The notes under the pieces were generated by a model. The model saw only the letters and a list, made by a program, of their open reading frames with translations. It was not told where the DNA came from and ran no database searches. A program made the translations under genes and the position numbers. Of a stretch of 64,000 nt of DNA, positions 44,287-52,936 are shown one piece after another (position 1 is the stretch's first letter; each line of letters opens with the position of its first letter). This DNA comes from Rhodococcus sp. P-2. GTDB lineage: Bacteria; Actinomycetota; Actinomycetes; Mycobacteriales; Mycobacteriaceae. The DNA lies in the NCBI RefSeq assembly GCF_016598535.1, contig NZ_CP066779.1, positions 1,612,001 through 1,676,000 of the forward strand. The letters are read 5' to 3'.

Positions 44287-45755
44287 CGAGCCCTCTCGAG
44301 ATCACTCTCGATTCCGGAGTCGTGCGCGGTCGCGTCGATCGAGGGCTGCGCACTTGGCGGGCTATCCCCTACGCTGCTCCCCCGATCGGCCCCTGGAGAT
44401 TTCGCGCGCCACAGGCTGTAGAGGCCTGGGATGGAGTCCGCCCGGCGGAAACATTCGGTTCTCCGTCTCCGCAGCGTAAGAGCAACTTCGACGAGAACTC
44501 GCTCTTCGTCAACGTCGTGGCCCCGCAGTCCCCTTCGGATTCGCTGCGACCGGTCATGGTCTTCATTCACGGCGGCGCGTACAACGGCGGGAATCCGTCA
44601 ACGCCCATGTATCGCGGAACGACTCTGGTCGAGCGGGGCGACATCGTCTACGTTTCTGTCCAGTACCGGCTGGGCGCACTGGGTTACCTCGATTTCAGCG
44701 AATACTCCACTGCCGAAGAAGTGTTCGAGACGAATCTTGGATTGCGCGATCAGATTGCCGCACTGGAGTGGGTCCAGCGGAACATCGCTGCGTTCGGTGG
44801 TGATCCGGATGCAGTCACCGTGTTCGGTGAATCATCCGGCGCAAACGCGGTGACAACTCTGATGGCAACGCCGGCGGCCGAAGGGTTGTTCGCCCGGGCA
44901 ATCGCTCAAAGTCCGCCGGCTGCTTCGGCATACGGAAAAGATCGAGCGCATCGGTGGGCGCGCGAGTTCCTCGAGATCGCACACGCACCGGCAACCGATC
45001 CGGCCTCGTGGCTGCGTTCCGCTTCGGTGAGGGAACTGGTCGATGCCGGCGAAGAACTTGCGCGACGCGGCGCGGACGAAGAACCGGGAACGCGGGCATT
45101 CGCCCCTGTAGTGGGTGACGATGTCCTTCCCGAACACCCGCTCGACGTATTCGCCGCCGGACGCGCCCACCCCGTTCCGCTGCTCGTCGGTTCGAATCTC
45201 CATGAGGGGCGGATCTTTCCGCGCGTTCTCGACATCTTGCCTACCAACCCGGTTCGTATCGAGAAGATGTTCTCCCACACCTCACCGGAGGTGAAAGAGC
45301 GCGCGCTTGCGGCCTACCCGACATATCCGCATCGTTTCGCTGCCGCCGATCTCGGCGGCGACATCACGTTCTGGGAACCGGCAATACTGTGCGCACAGGG
45401 CCATTGCCAAGTAGCTCCGACCTACAGCTACCGCTACGATTTTGCGCCGCGACTGCTCAGACTCATCGGCATGAACGCCACCCATGCCACCGAATTGCTT
45501 GCCGTCTTCGGACGTTCGGACGCACTCACCGCGGCCCTGACCGCGGTCGGTGGCCGGCGCGGACTGGCTGCAGTGACCTCCACCGTCCAGCGCCACTGGA
45601 TTCATTTCGCCCGTCACGGAGCGCCGGACCTGGATTGGCCCGCCTACTCCGTGCCGAAGCGGCAAACGATGATCTTCGACGAGACGTCCCAGGTGGAGGA
45701 CGACCCGATGGGTGAGCGTCGACGAGCCTGGATCGGTTACGAGCACCGACGCTGA
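44283..45755 (+). CDS. Type-B carboxylesterase, copy 2
   Basis: A 490-residue paralogue of the upstream enzyme, starting GTG inside its stop. The nucleophile is Ser184 (FGESSGA) and the oxyanion loop HGGAYNGG; the core NLGLRDQIAALEWVQRNIAAFGGDP is shared almost exactly. It is about 20 residues shorter, mainly between residues 55 and 85. Likely the same chemistry with different ester preference; expression is coupled to copy 1. Confidence 0.9.
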   Translation: MTSPLEITLDSGVVRGRVDRGLRTWRAIPYAAPPIGPWRFRAPQAVEAWDGVRPAETFGSPSPQRKSNFDENSLFVNVVAPQSPSDSLRPVMVFIHGGAYNGGNPSTPMYRGTTLVERGDIVYVSVQYRLGALGYLDFSEYSTAEEVFETNLGLRDQIAALEWVQRNIAAFGGDPDAVTVFGESSGANAVTTLMATPAAEGLFARAIAQSPPAASAYGKDRAHRWAREFLEIAHAPATDPASWLRSASVRELVDAGEELARRGADEEPGTRAFAPVVGDDVLPEHPLDVFAAGRAHPVPLLVGSNLHEGRIFPRVLDILPTNPVRIEKMFSHTSPEVKERALAAYPTYPHRFAAADLGGDITFWEPAILCAQGHCQVAPTYSYRYDFAPRLLRLIGMNATHATELLAVFGRSDALTAALTAVGGRRGLAAVTSTVQRHWIHFARHGAPDLDWPAYSVPKRQTMIFDETSQVEDDPMGERRRAWIGYEHRR

Positions 45756-45762
45756 AGTCCGA

Positions 45763-46188
45763 TCAGAAGAACTGGCCCTTCACGAAACCTGCCAGCAGGA
45801 CCGCGAATCCGCCGACCTCACCGAGAATCAGCAGAACCATTCCGAGATGCAGCGGCGGACCGGCAGACTCGAACTGGTTGTCGGTGTCTTTCATCGCACC
45901 GTGCGCGATATAGCTGAATATCGCTGCGAGAAAGAAGAACACGACCACTGCTGCACTGGTCAGGTTGATCCACGTCGGCCACACACTGAGTTCGACGAAC
46001 ACCGCGATCAACAGTGTTGCGAACGAATACATCAGAGCCGCACGGTGCGCGATGTCGACATACGGATGCGCGAGGTGACTGTCCGAGGTGGCCATCTGTC
46101 GGTACTTCCAGATTCCCAGGCACAGCGAGAGCAGGAAGATCAGACCGGCCGCGAGCAGCGTCAGTGACGTGTCGATCCCGAGCATCAT
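45763..46188 (-). CDS. Four-helix membrane protein, function unknown
   Basis: A 141-residue protein with four transmembrane helices. Small conserved-looking polar patches (HPYVDIAHRAALMYS, IAHGAMKDTDNQF) face the helix ends. The size and pattern recall small four-helix proteins of the hydroxylaminobenzene-mutase type, but I cannot assign it. It overlaps the XRE-cupin regulator by four bases (ATGA) and so shares its operon. Confidence 0.75.
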   Translation of the reverse strand: MMLGIDTSLTLLAAGLIFLLSLCLGIWKYRQMATSDSHLAHPYVDIAHRAALMYSFATLLIAVFVELSVWPTWINLTSAAVVVFFFLAAIFSYIAHGAMKDTDNQFESAGPPLHLGMVLLILGEVGGFAVLLAGFVKGQFF

Positions 46189-46775
46189 CTGCTCACCCCG
46201 CAGTGAGCTTCCAGAGAGTCACCGCTGGGTGATCCAGTCGAAGGCGTGTCGTAGACGACGACAAGCACCGTCGCACCACCATCCGACACCGACCGCATCC
46301 GGTGTGGCGTATTCGCGTCGAAGTAGAGACTGTCACCGGCGTCGAGGTGAATCGTCTGCCCGGGAATTTCGAATTCGACGGAACCGGAGTGCACGAACAC
46401 GAACTCCTCTCCCGTGTGATCCATGAACTTCGGGCCCATCATCGAGGCGGGGTGAACTACGAACGGCTGCATGGCCTTTCCGACCAGAGCGGGGGCGATC
46501 GGATCGTAGACCGAGGACTCGGCCGAGGAAGCCTGGTCGATCACGCGATCCTTGGCGCGCGCGATCGTCATGACATTGCCCTCCATACTGTCCGAGAACA
46601 GTTGTCCCACATCGGCATCGAGCACGCGCGCAATCTTGAGCGCCACCGCGATCGACGGTGTACTGATGCCCCGCTCGACCTTCGAGAGGTAACTCTTCGT
46701 CAGACCGGTCTGCTCGGCCAACCCCTCGAGCGTCAGACCGGCGCGACGCCGATGTGTTCGCAAAAACGCTGCCAT
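46185..46775 (-). CDS. XRE-family regulator with cupin sensor
   Basis: A 196-residue regulator: N-terminal HTH (RRAGLTLEGLAEQTGLTKSYLSKVERGISTPSI) and C-terminal cupin (MGPKFMDHTGEEFVFVHSGSVEFEIPGQTIHLDAGDSLYFDANTPHRM) with the two cupin motifs. The ATG at 46775 has AGAGGA seven bases upstream, which decides it over upstream ATGs. TTTGTGTC-containing sites lie just before it and in front of the divergent aldolase gene, so it probably regulates both. The cupin would bind a small metabolite of this pathway. Confidence 0.92.
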   Translation of the reverse strand: MAAFLRTHRRRAGLTLEGLAEQTGLTKSYLSKVERGISTPSIAVALKIARVLDADVGQLFSDSMEGNVMTIARAKDRVIDQASSAESSVYDPIAPALVGKAMQPFVVHPASMMGPKFMDHTGEEFVFVHSGSVEFEIPGQTIHLDAGDSLYFDANTPHRMRSVSDGGATVLVVVYDTPSTGSPSGDSLEAHCGVSR

Positions 46776-46788
46776 TCGAAATCCTCTC

Positions 46789-46804
46789 ACGAGACTTTGT
46801 GTCA
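46789..46804. promoter_or_regulatory. Candidate XRE-cupin operator, proximal site
   Basis: GAC-TTTGT-GTC (46793-46803) lies 18 bases before the regulator start. It shares TTTGTGTC with the larger palindrome at 46871-46897. Confidence 0.5.
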
Positions 46805-46870
46805 TCACCCTACCAACACATTGACCTGCGGCAATCAGTGGCGAACAAGCCAAGGGTTGCGCAATTCCGT

Positions 46871-46910
46871 CCTATATGACACTTTGTGTCTTATAGGTGA
46901 CTTAATGTCA
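46871..46910. promoter_or_regulatory. Candidate XRE-cupin operators before the aldolase gene
   Basis: CCTATATGACAC-TTT-GTGTCTTATAGG (46871-46897) is a 27-base palindrome with one mismatched pair. TGAC-TTAAT-GTCA follows (46898-46910). The two centres are 20 bases apart, two helical turns, on the same DNA face. They lie 33-72 bases before the aldolase ATG. Confidence 0.7.
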
Positions 46911-46942
46911 TTCGCACCCGGATCCCGAGAAAGGCACACCCC

Positions 46943-47728
46943 ATGACCGACACGATGCAAGCGAGCAAGCAAGAACTCATGGCCACCGCCGAAACGAAGA
47001 TGCTCACCGAAGTAGCCACAGGTAGCTGGACCCTTCGACAGAAGATCGCACTGACCTGCAGGGCACTGTCGGACGCCGGCCACGATTCCGGCCTCGCCGG
47101 CCAGATCTCCGCCCGCGGTGAGCAACCCGGCACATTCGTCACCCAGCGACTCGGCCTCGGGTTCGACGAAATCACCGAGGACAACCTCCTGCTCGTCAAC
47201 GAGGATCTCGAGGTCCTCGACGGCCAGGGAATGCCGAATCCGGCCAACAGATTCCACAGCTGGATCTACCGCGCGCGGCCCGACGTGAACTGCATCGTCC
47301 ACACGCACCCACTGCACGCGACAGCCTTGTCGATGCTCGAGATTCCCCTCGTCGTATCACAGATGGACATTGCTCCCCTCTACGACGACTGCGCATTTCT
47401 CGCCGACTGGCCCGGAGTTCCCGTGGGAAACGAGGAGGGCGAGATCATTTCGGCTGCACTCGGAGACAAGCGAGCAATTCTGCTCGCCCACCACGGCCAA
47501 CTCGTCGTCGGCAATACCGTCGAAGAGGCATGTTCCCTCGGGCATCTGATCGAACGGGCCGCGCGGCTGCAGTTGCTGGCGATGGCTGCCGGTGACATCA
47601 AGCCGCTACCGCCTCGCCTGGCGAAAGAGGCACACGATTGGACGCTGACTCCTCGGCGCAGCGAGGCGAACTTCGCGTACTACGCCCGCCGTGCTCTCCG
47701 CAATCATCCAGACACGCTGACCAACTGA
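46943..47728 (+). CDS. Class II aldolase/adducin family protein
   Basis: A 261-residue zinc-type aldolase-fold protein. The zinc ligands are in IVHTHPLHA and AILLAHHGQLVVG; the nucleotide/phosphate-like segment is GLAGQISARGEQPG. The family includes fuculose/ribulose-phosphate aldolases and decarboxylases. A phosphate-binding motif is not obvious, so the substrate may be unphosphorylated. It precedes a DHDPS-like lyase and is divergent from the XRE-cupin regulator; together these suggest a catabolic operon for a carboxylic or sugar acid. The ATG has GAGAAAGG upstream. Confidence 0.85.
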   Translation: MTDTMQASKQELMATAETKMLTEVATGSWTLRQKIALTCRALSDAGHDSGLAGQISARGEQPGTFVTQRLGLGFDEITEDNLLLVNEDLEVLDGQGMPNPANRFHSWIYRARPDVNCIVHTHPLHATALSMLEIPLVVSQMDIAPLYDDCAFLADWPGVPVGNEEGEIISAALGDKRAILLAHHGQLVVGNTVEEACSLGHLIERAARLQLLAMAAGDIKPLPPRLAKEAHDWTLTPRRSEANFAYYARRALRNHPDTLTN

Positions 47729-47761
47729 ATTTCGTTTCTCCCCAACAGAACAGAGAACCTC

Positions 47762-48664
47762 ATGAGCAGCACCATCAAGGGAATCGTCGCCTATCCCATC
47801 ACCCCGTTCGACCGGGACACCGGAGCCTTCGATCCCAAGCCGCTACACACGCTCCTCGACAGCATGATCAGCAATGGTGTCGACGCGATAGCCCCTCTCG
47901 GCAGTACCGGCGAGAGCGCCTATCTCGACGATGCAGAGTGGGAGACGGTCGCTCGGGAAACTGTCGACTACGTCGACCGCCGAGTCCCCACCGTCGTCGG
48001 AGTGTCGGATCTGACGACGGCGGGAGCACTCCGCCGAGCATCGATCGCGGCAGACGCAGGCGCCGACGCAATGATGATCCTCCCCACGTCGTACTGGCAC
48101 CTGGGTGAGCAGGAGATTCGTGAACACGTCACTGCGGTCGCCGATTCCGTCGACATTCCGACGATGATCTACAACAATCCGGCAACCACCGGCATCGACA
48201 TGTCGCCGGAGTTTCTCGTCGATCTCGTCTCCACCGTCGACGGCATCACGATGATCAAGGAATCCACCGGCGACATCACCAGGGTGAACCGCATCAACGA
48301 ACTGGGCGGTGGCACGATCCCCTTCTTCAACGGCAGCAATCCTCTTGCACTGCAATCTTTCTCTGCCGGCGCAAGCGGATGGTGCACGGCAGCGCCGTGC
48401 CTGGCACCCGAACAGGTGGTGCACTTCTGGCGTCTCCTCGAGGCCGGTGATCGGTCGGGCGCCGGCGCCGTGTTCGAACAGATCGAGCCACTCCTGAAGG
48501 TCCTCGTCAGTCGCGGACTGCCGTCGACGGTCAAAGCCGGGTTGGAATTTCTCGGCGTCGACGCCGGCCTTCCCCGTCGGCCTCTCCTTCCACTCGACGA
48601 CGGCACGAGGACAGCTTTGTCCGACGCTCTGTCGGTGGCTCGCGGTGTAATCGTCGCGTCGTGA
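47762..48664 (+). CDS. Dihydrodipicolinate synthase/N-acetylneuraminate lyase family
   Basis: A 300-residue TIM-barrel Schiff-base enzyme. Lys166 (GITMIKESTGD) and Tyr137 (MIYNNPATTG) are the catalytic pair; GSTGESAYL is the phosphate-like loop for the pyruvate carboxylate. This superfamily joins or splits pyruvate and an aldehyde or dehydrates sugar acids. In the company of a class II aldolase it is more likely catabolic than the lysine-pathway DapA. It lies 33 bases after the aldolase gene and is probably co-transcribed. Confidence 0.88.
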   Translation: MSSTIKGIVAYPITPFDRDTGAFDPKPLHTLLDSMISNGVDAIAPLGSTGESAYLDDAEWETVARETVDYVDRRVPTVVGVSDLTTAGALRRASIAADAGADAMMILPTSYWHLGEQEIREHVTAVADSVDIPTMIYNNPATTGIDMSPEFLVDLVSTVDGITMIKESTGDITRVNRINELGGGTIPFFNGSNPLALQSFSAGASGWCTAAPCLAPEQVVHFWRLLEAGDRSGAGAVFEQIEPLLKVLVSRGLPSTVKAGLEFLGVDAGLPRRPLLPLDDGTRTALSDALSVARGVIVAS

Positions 48665-48723
48665 CCTGAGGTGGGAGTGGGTTCCGGCAAGATGGGATGC
48701 ACACCGACCGAAGGAGGGGCACC

Positions 48724-49590
48724 ATGTCCGTAGATTCACGGTCTGCGAGGATCGCCGTCACCGGCGCTACCGGTCATATCGGCGGACTGGTGGCCCAGTC
48801 GTTGGCGGACGCCGGTGTCCCGCAGCGGCTGATCGCACGGTCGGTCAACCGATTACCGCAGCTCGCCGGTACCGATTCGGCCGAGACCACATACGGGGAT
48901 CAGGAGCGCGCTCTCGCGGCTCTGGCCGGAATCGACACCCTCTTCATGGTCTCGGCGGCCGAAAGCGCAGATCGCCTGGATCAGCACCGCACCTTCATCG
49001 ACGCTGCAGTGGCAGCCGGGGTCAGGCACATCGTCTACACGTCTTTCCTCGGCGCCGCCCCGGACGCGACGTTCACCCTCGCTCGCGATCACTGGGTCAC
49101 CGAAGAACATATCCGCGCTTCCGGACTCGCATTCACCTTCCTGCGCGACAGCTTCTACCTCGATTTCCTACCCGCTCTCGCCGGTGAAGACGGTGTGATC
49201 CGCGGACCCGCAGGGGATGGACTCGTCGGCGCGGTAGCGCGGTCCGACATTGCTGCAGTCGCTGTGTCGGTTCTGCAGGATCTGGATTCTCATGTCGGAC
49301 AGACGTACAACCTGACCGGACGGGAGGCACTGACGCTCTCCGAGGCCGCGAGCATCATCACCGAAGTCACCGGCAAGCGGACCACGTATGTCGAGGAAAC
49401 GCTCGAGGAAGCCTACGAGTCGCGGGCGTCGTACAACGCGCCCGCTTGGGAGCTCGACGCTTGGGTGTCGACGTACACCGCGATCGCGCAGGGCGAGTTG
49501 GCTCTGATCACGACCACAGTGGAGGACCTTGTCGGCAGACCGCCGCTCACATTGCGTGAATTCCTCACGGCGCAGCTCGATATCGCCTGA
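48724..49590 (+). CDS. NmrA-like NAD(P)-binding protein (atypical SDR)
   Basis: A 288-residue protein with the Rossmann motif VTGATGHIGG and the NmrA/QOR2-type pattern (NRLPQLAG, VRHIVYTSFLGAAPD, FTFLRDSFYLDFLP). These act as quinone reductases or redox sensors. The catalytic Tyr of classical SDRs is absent. ATG after AAGGAGGGG. Its stop overlaps the start of the following SNF2-like gene by one base (TGATG), an unexpected partner. Confidence 0.87.
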   Translation: MSVDSRSARIAVTGATGHIGGLVAQSLADAGVPQRLIARSVNRLPQLAGTDSAETTYGDQERALAALAGIDTLFMVSAAESADRLDQHRTFIDAAVAAGVRHIVYTSFLGAAPDATFTLARDHWVTEEHIRASGLAFTFLRDSFYLDFLPALAGEDGVIRGPAGDGLVGAVARSDIAAVAVSVLQDLDSHVGQTYNLTGREALTLSEAASIITEVTGKRTTYVEETLEEAYESRASYNAPAWELDAWVSTYTAIAQGELALITTTVEDLVGRPPLTLREFLTAQLDIA

Positions 49591-51395
49591 TGCCGCCACG
49601 CAAAGCAACCACGGCACGCAAGGCTGCCGCAAAGAAGGCTTCACCCAAGAAGGCCACCCCGAAAAAAGCAGCACCGAAAAAGAGCTCGGCCAAGAAGACC
49701 GCCACCAAGACTGTCGCGAAGAAAAGGTCACGCGCGGCGATGCCGGAGGTTCCGACAGCCGGTCCTGGTGAACGAGTCTGGCTCCTCGACGTTCCCTTCC
49801 GAACGCCGGCCCCTGGTGCGCAGTTCGTCAAGAAGTGGAAGAGCTACGCGTGGGTGGGTGCTGATCTGCCCGCAGAACTCGCACCGTTCAAGGCACTCCC
49901 GTTCTCGTATCAGCAGTGGGTCGAGGACGACATCAATGACAGCATCGGGGAGCGTCCGGTTGCCGCCTCCAAAACTCCTCGGCCCGAGCAGGTTTCGGGC
50001 GCGGCGGCTGTTGTCGACGCTGCACGATCCGGCAAACGCGGATTTCTGTTGGCGGACAATGCCGGTCTGGGAAAAACGCTGATCGCGGTGATGTCGGCCA
50101 AGACGATTGCCGAAGAGCGCGGCGAAACCAACATCCTCGTCCTTGTCGATCGGCCAGCACAGATCACCATTCCGCATTGGCGCTATTCCATCGCCTCGGT
50201 GGGCGACGGCGGATTCCGTTGGCTGATCATGTCGCCGGACCAATTGAAGAAGCTGATTGCACGAAACGGCCGTCCCAAGTACACGTTCGGCGTGGTGATT
50301 GCGGACGAAGCCCAGCTGTACAGCAACGACACACAGCGCACGGCTGCATTCGAGAAGGTCGCACGCTTTTCTAATGCGCACGAGCAGGCTCCGTTCGTCC
50401 TGTCCGTGACGGCAACTCCGGGACATACGCCGGCAGATCAGCGTTACCTGGCACCACTTTTTGCGCAGCTGCATTCAGAACCTTCGGAGTACTGGTCCGA
50501 CCTGGGTGCCAGGCTTGTCGAGTCCGGCCTGCCGCTGGACAAGTCCTACGGGAAGTGGACGTGGAGCGCAGAGGCGAAGGAATCACCGGCACTGCAATCT
50601 CAGGCGCTCGAGACCGTGCGCGGGTGGATGTCGAACAGTACACCGCCCTTGATGATTCATCGGCCGACTCCGTGGGGGCCGGTTCCGCTCGACGGTATGC
50701 CCATCGACCTCACCCATGCCCAGCGCGCCGAGTACGAGACCGAATGGGCGGAGTACGCCTACGAAATGGGATTGGCTCGTAAGAGCCGCAACGTTGCGCG
50801 GGGCCGTGCGCTGGTTCTCCGCTATCGACAGAAAGCGGGAATGATTCGCGCCGAGTCGACGGCACAGTGGGCGCAGGCCCAGGTCAAGGCGGGCAAGCAG
50901 GTGTTGGTTGCTGTCGAATTCGTCTCCACGGCAGGCGATCCACTGGTCGAGATGATCGAAGACGCCGGGATCTCTGTGGCTAAACTGTTCGGCGCAGTGC
51001 CGGACAAGGAGGGTCAGCGTCTGCGGTTTCAACGCGGGGACGCACCGGTCATCGTCTTCAATGTCACGACCTCGATTTCGCTGCACGCCAACGAAGCGCT
51101 CCCCGACGGCACTCACGCGTCCTCGCTGCCACGGACGGGGATCTTTCATCAGCCTCGGTACTCGGGAATCGCGGCAGAACAGACATTCGGTCGGTCACAT
51201 CGTGACTACCAGACGTGTCCGTGGGTCATACCCTTCGGCGTGGGCACCAAGGAAGAGGACGTCGCCACCGTCATGCTGCGCAATCTCAATTCCGTGACCG
51301 GTCTGAAGGGCGGCGATCGATCCGGACTGCGTTCACTGTCCGAATTGCTCGGCGTCGAGTGGCTCGAGCCTGACGTCTTGACGTCAGATCCCTGA
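49590..51395 (+). CDS. SNF2-like ATPase with histone-H1-like N-terminal tail
   Basis: A 601-residue protein. Residues 1-50 are Lys/Ala/Pro-rich with repeated KKASPKK, KKATPKK, KKAAPKK units, like histone H1 or mycobacterial Hup tails. Then comes a superfamily 2 ATPase: Walker A DNAGLGKT (156-163), motif II DEAQ (239-242) in place of DEAH, motif III TATPG (274-278), and a C-terminal lobe with EQTFGRSHRD (motif VI). There is no nuclease or zinc finger. The closest look is to SNF2-type helicases common in actinophages, but no phage genes flank it. A role in DNA remodelling or repair is inferred. Confidence 0.8.
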   Translation: MPPRKATTARKAAAKKASPKKATPKKAAPKKSSAKKTATKTVAKKRSRAAMPEVPTAGPGERVWLLDVPFRTPAPGAQFVKKWKSYAWVGADLPAELAPFKALPFSYQQWVEDDINDSIGERPVAASKTPRPEQVSGAAAVVDAARSGKRGFLLADNAGLGKTLIAVMSAKTIAEERGETNILVLVDRPAQITIPHWRYSIASVGDGGFRWLIMSPDQLKKLIARNGRPKYTFGVVIADEAQLYSNDTQRTAAFEKVARFSNAHEQAPFVLSVTATPGHTPADQRYLAPLFAQLHSEPSEYWSDLGARLVESGLPLDKSYGKWTWSAEAKESPALQSQALETVRGWMSNSTPPLMIHRPTPWGPVPLDGMPIDLTHAQRAEYETEWAEYAYEMGLARKSRNVARGRALVLRYRQKAGMIRAESTAQWAQAQVKAGKQVLVAVEFVSTAGDPLVEMIEDAGISVAKLFGAVPDKEGQRLRFQRGDAPVIVFNVTTSISLHANEALPDGTHASSLPRTGIFHQPRYSGIAAEQTFGRSHRDYQTCPWVIPFGVGTKEEDVATVMLRNLNSVTGLKGGDRSGLRSLSELLGVEWLEPDVLTSDP

Positions 51396-51594
51396 CCATC
51401 CACTCGGCATCCAATGGGCACAGACGAACGGTTTCGGAGTTTTGCCCCAATTCCGCTTCACTGAAACCGAATTCGCTTGACCGCTTCCTTCCTTTTGGGA
51501 CTTTGGGACTCAGATATCTGTGACGCGGCGTGGCACACTGTTTCGAGGTCGGCAGGCCCGATCCCGAAACAGTGCCGAGAAAGCGAGAGGTCCG

Positions 51595-52071
51595 ATGCGC
51601 AGTATCTACCGTTCATTGATGCGCAATGTCGGCCATACACAATGGTTCTCGGATCTCGGGAAGGATCTGGTTCCGCTCGATCGGGCGGTACAGAAGGTGT
51701 CGGGTGGCAAACTCTCACTTGTCGGAGAGAACACCGTGACTCAGCTACTGCTCACCACGACGGGCCGTAAGACGGGCCGTTCTCGCACGACACCCCTTCT
51801 GTACGCACCGGACGGCGATGCCTTTGTCGTCGTCGGATCCAACTGGGGGCAGGATACGCATCCAGCGTGGACACTCAACTTGATGGCAAACCCCGCCGCG
51901 ATCGTGACGGTGAAGGGGGTTGAAATACCGGTCGGTGCGAGTCTGGCGGAGGGCGCCACGCGTAAGAAGCTGTGGGAACTCGCGACCACCACGTGGCCGC
52001 CGTACGAAACCTACGCCGATCGAGCGTTCGGGCGCCAGATCCGCGTATTTCGACTCCAACCTGTCAAATAG
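51595..52071 (+). CDS. Deazaflavin (F420)-dependent nitroreductase family protein
   Basis: A 158-residue split-barrel protein of the Ddn/FDOR-A type (LLTTTGRKTGRSRTTPLLYAPDGDAFVVVGSNWGQDTHPAWTLNLMANP, then TWPPYETYADR). Family members use F420H2 to reduce nitro compounds, quinones or enones at the membrane. The Lys-Thr-Gly-Arg segment binds the cofactor phosphates. ATG after GCGAGAGG. The GGGACTTT-GGGACTCA repeat upstream recalls half of a DosR box but is not palindromic. Confidence 0.88.
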   Translation: MRSIYRSLMRNVGHTQWFSDLGKDLVPLDRAVQKVSGGKLSLVGENTVTQLLLTTTGRKTGRSRTTPLLYAPDGDAFVVVGSNWGQDTHPAWTLNLMANPAAIVTVKGVEIPVGASLAEGATRKKLWELATTTWPPYETYADRAFGRQIRVFRLQPVK

Positions 52072-52128
52072 CTGCTGCCGGGCGCAGGATGGGAAGGACC
52101 ACCCTGCCGATCTCAGGAGCATTCGCGC

Positions 52129-52908
52129 ATGTCCACAGCACTGACTCACGCAGTAGACGCACAGACCAAAGCCTCCAACGGGCGGATCGCACTGGAACCC
52201 AACCCTCGCCGAATTCGAGCGTTCTTCGCTGGTCACGCCATCGCAGACACCACTGGTTCGGTGTATCTGTTCGAGCGCGGCCGCCTGCCGGTGTACTACA
52301 TCCCCCTCGCCGATGTTCGCACCGAATTTCTCGTTCCGACGTCGACGACCACTCATTGCCCGTGGAAGGGTGACGCGACGTACTGGAATATCGAAATCGG
52401 GGATCACCACGCCGAGGACGCCGTGTGGTCATATCCCGAACAGTTCGACGGTTCTTTGGACCTGAGTGAGTACGTCGCGTTCTACTGGGATCGCATGGAC
52501 GCCTGGTACGAGGAGGACCAACAGGTCTTCGTCCACGCCCGCGATCCATACGTACGTATCGACGCACTCCCCTCGTCCCGCCACGTCGAGGTTTTCGTCG
52601 GCGACGTCTTGGTCGCCGAGACGACACGACCCAGACTGCTCTTCGAAACCGGCCTGCCCACGCGGTACTACATTCCGAGAATCGACGTTCGCAGCGAGTA
52701 CTTTGCGCCGTCGCCGACCACCACGGCCTGCCCCTACAAGGGCACTGCATCGTATCTGTCGTTCACCGGCACAACCGAACTCGCTCCGATCGAGGATCTG
52801 GCGTGGTTCTATCCGTTCACTACCGACGAAGCGTCCGGGATCGACGACCACGTGTCGTTCTATCCCGAACGCGTCGGCAAGATCCTGGTGGACGGTGCCG
52901 AAATCTGA
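52129..52908 (+). CDS. Tandem DUF427 protein
   Basis: A 259-residue protein with two DUF427 domains. The first (about 20-130) has VYLFERGRLPVYYIPLADVRTEFL, TTTHCPWKGDATYW and VWSYPEQF. The second (about 140-255) repeats PRLLFETGLPTRYYIPRIDVRSEYF, TACPYKGTASYLSF and AWFYPFTT. DUF427 folds as a small beta-barrel with a Cys-Pro-x-Lys-Gly turn, function unknown. Single-domain forms are more common. Start ATG after CAGGAGC. Confidence 0.9.
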   Translation: MSTALTHAVDAQTKASNGRIALEPNPRRIRAFFAGHAIADTTGSVYLFERGRLPVYYIPLADVRTEFLVPTSTTTHCPWKGDATYWNIEIGDHHAEDAVWSYPEQFDGSLDLSEYVAFYWDRMDAWYEEDQQVFVHARDPYVRIDALPSSRHVEVFVGDVLVAETTRPRLLFETGLPTRYYIPRIDVRSEYFAPSPTTTACPYKGTASYLSFTGTTELAPIEDLAWFYPFTTDEASGIDDHVSFYPERVGKILVDGAEI

Positions 52909-52936
52909 GAGGCGGGAGCCGAGAAGGCGTGGGTGC

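Noticed and set aside
49590..49739. Lys/Ala-rich start of the SNF2-like protein as a separate small histone-like gene
   Set aside because: The frame continues without a stop into the ATPase domain, and there is no second start signal.
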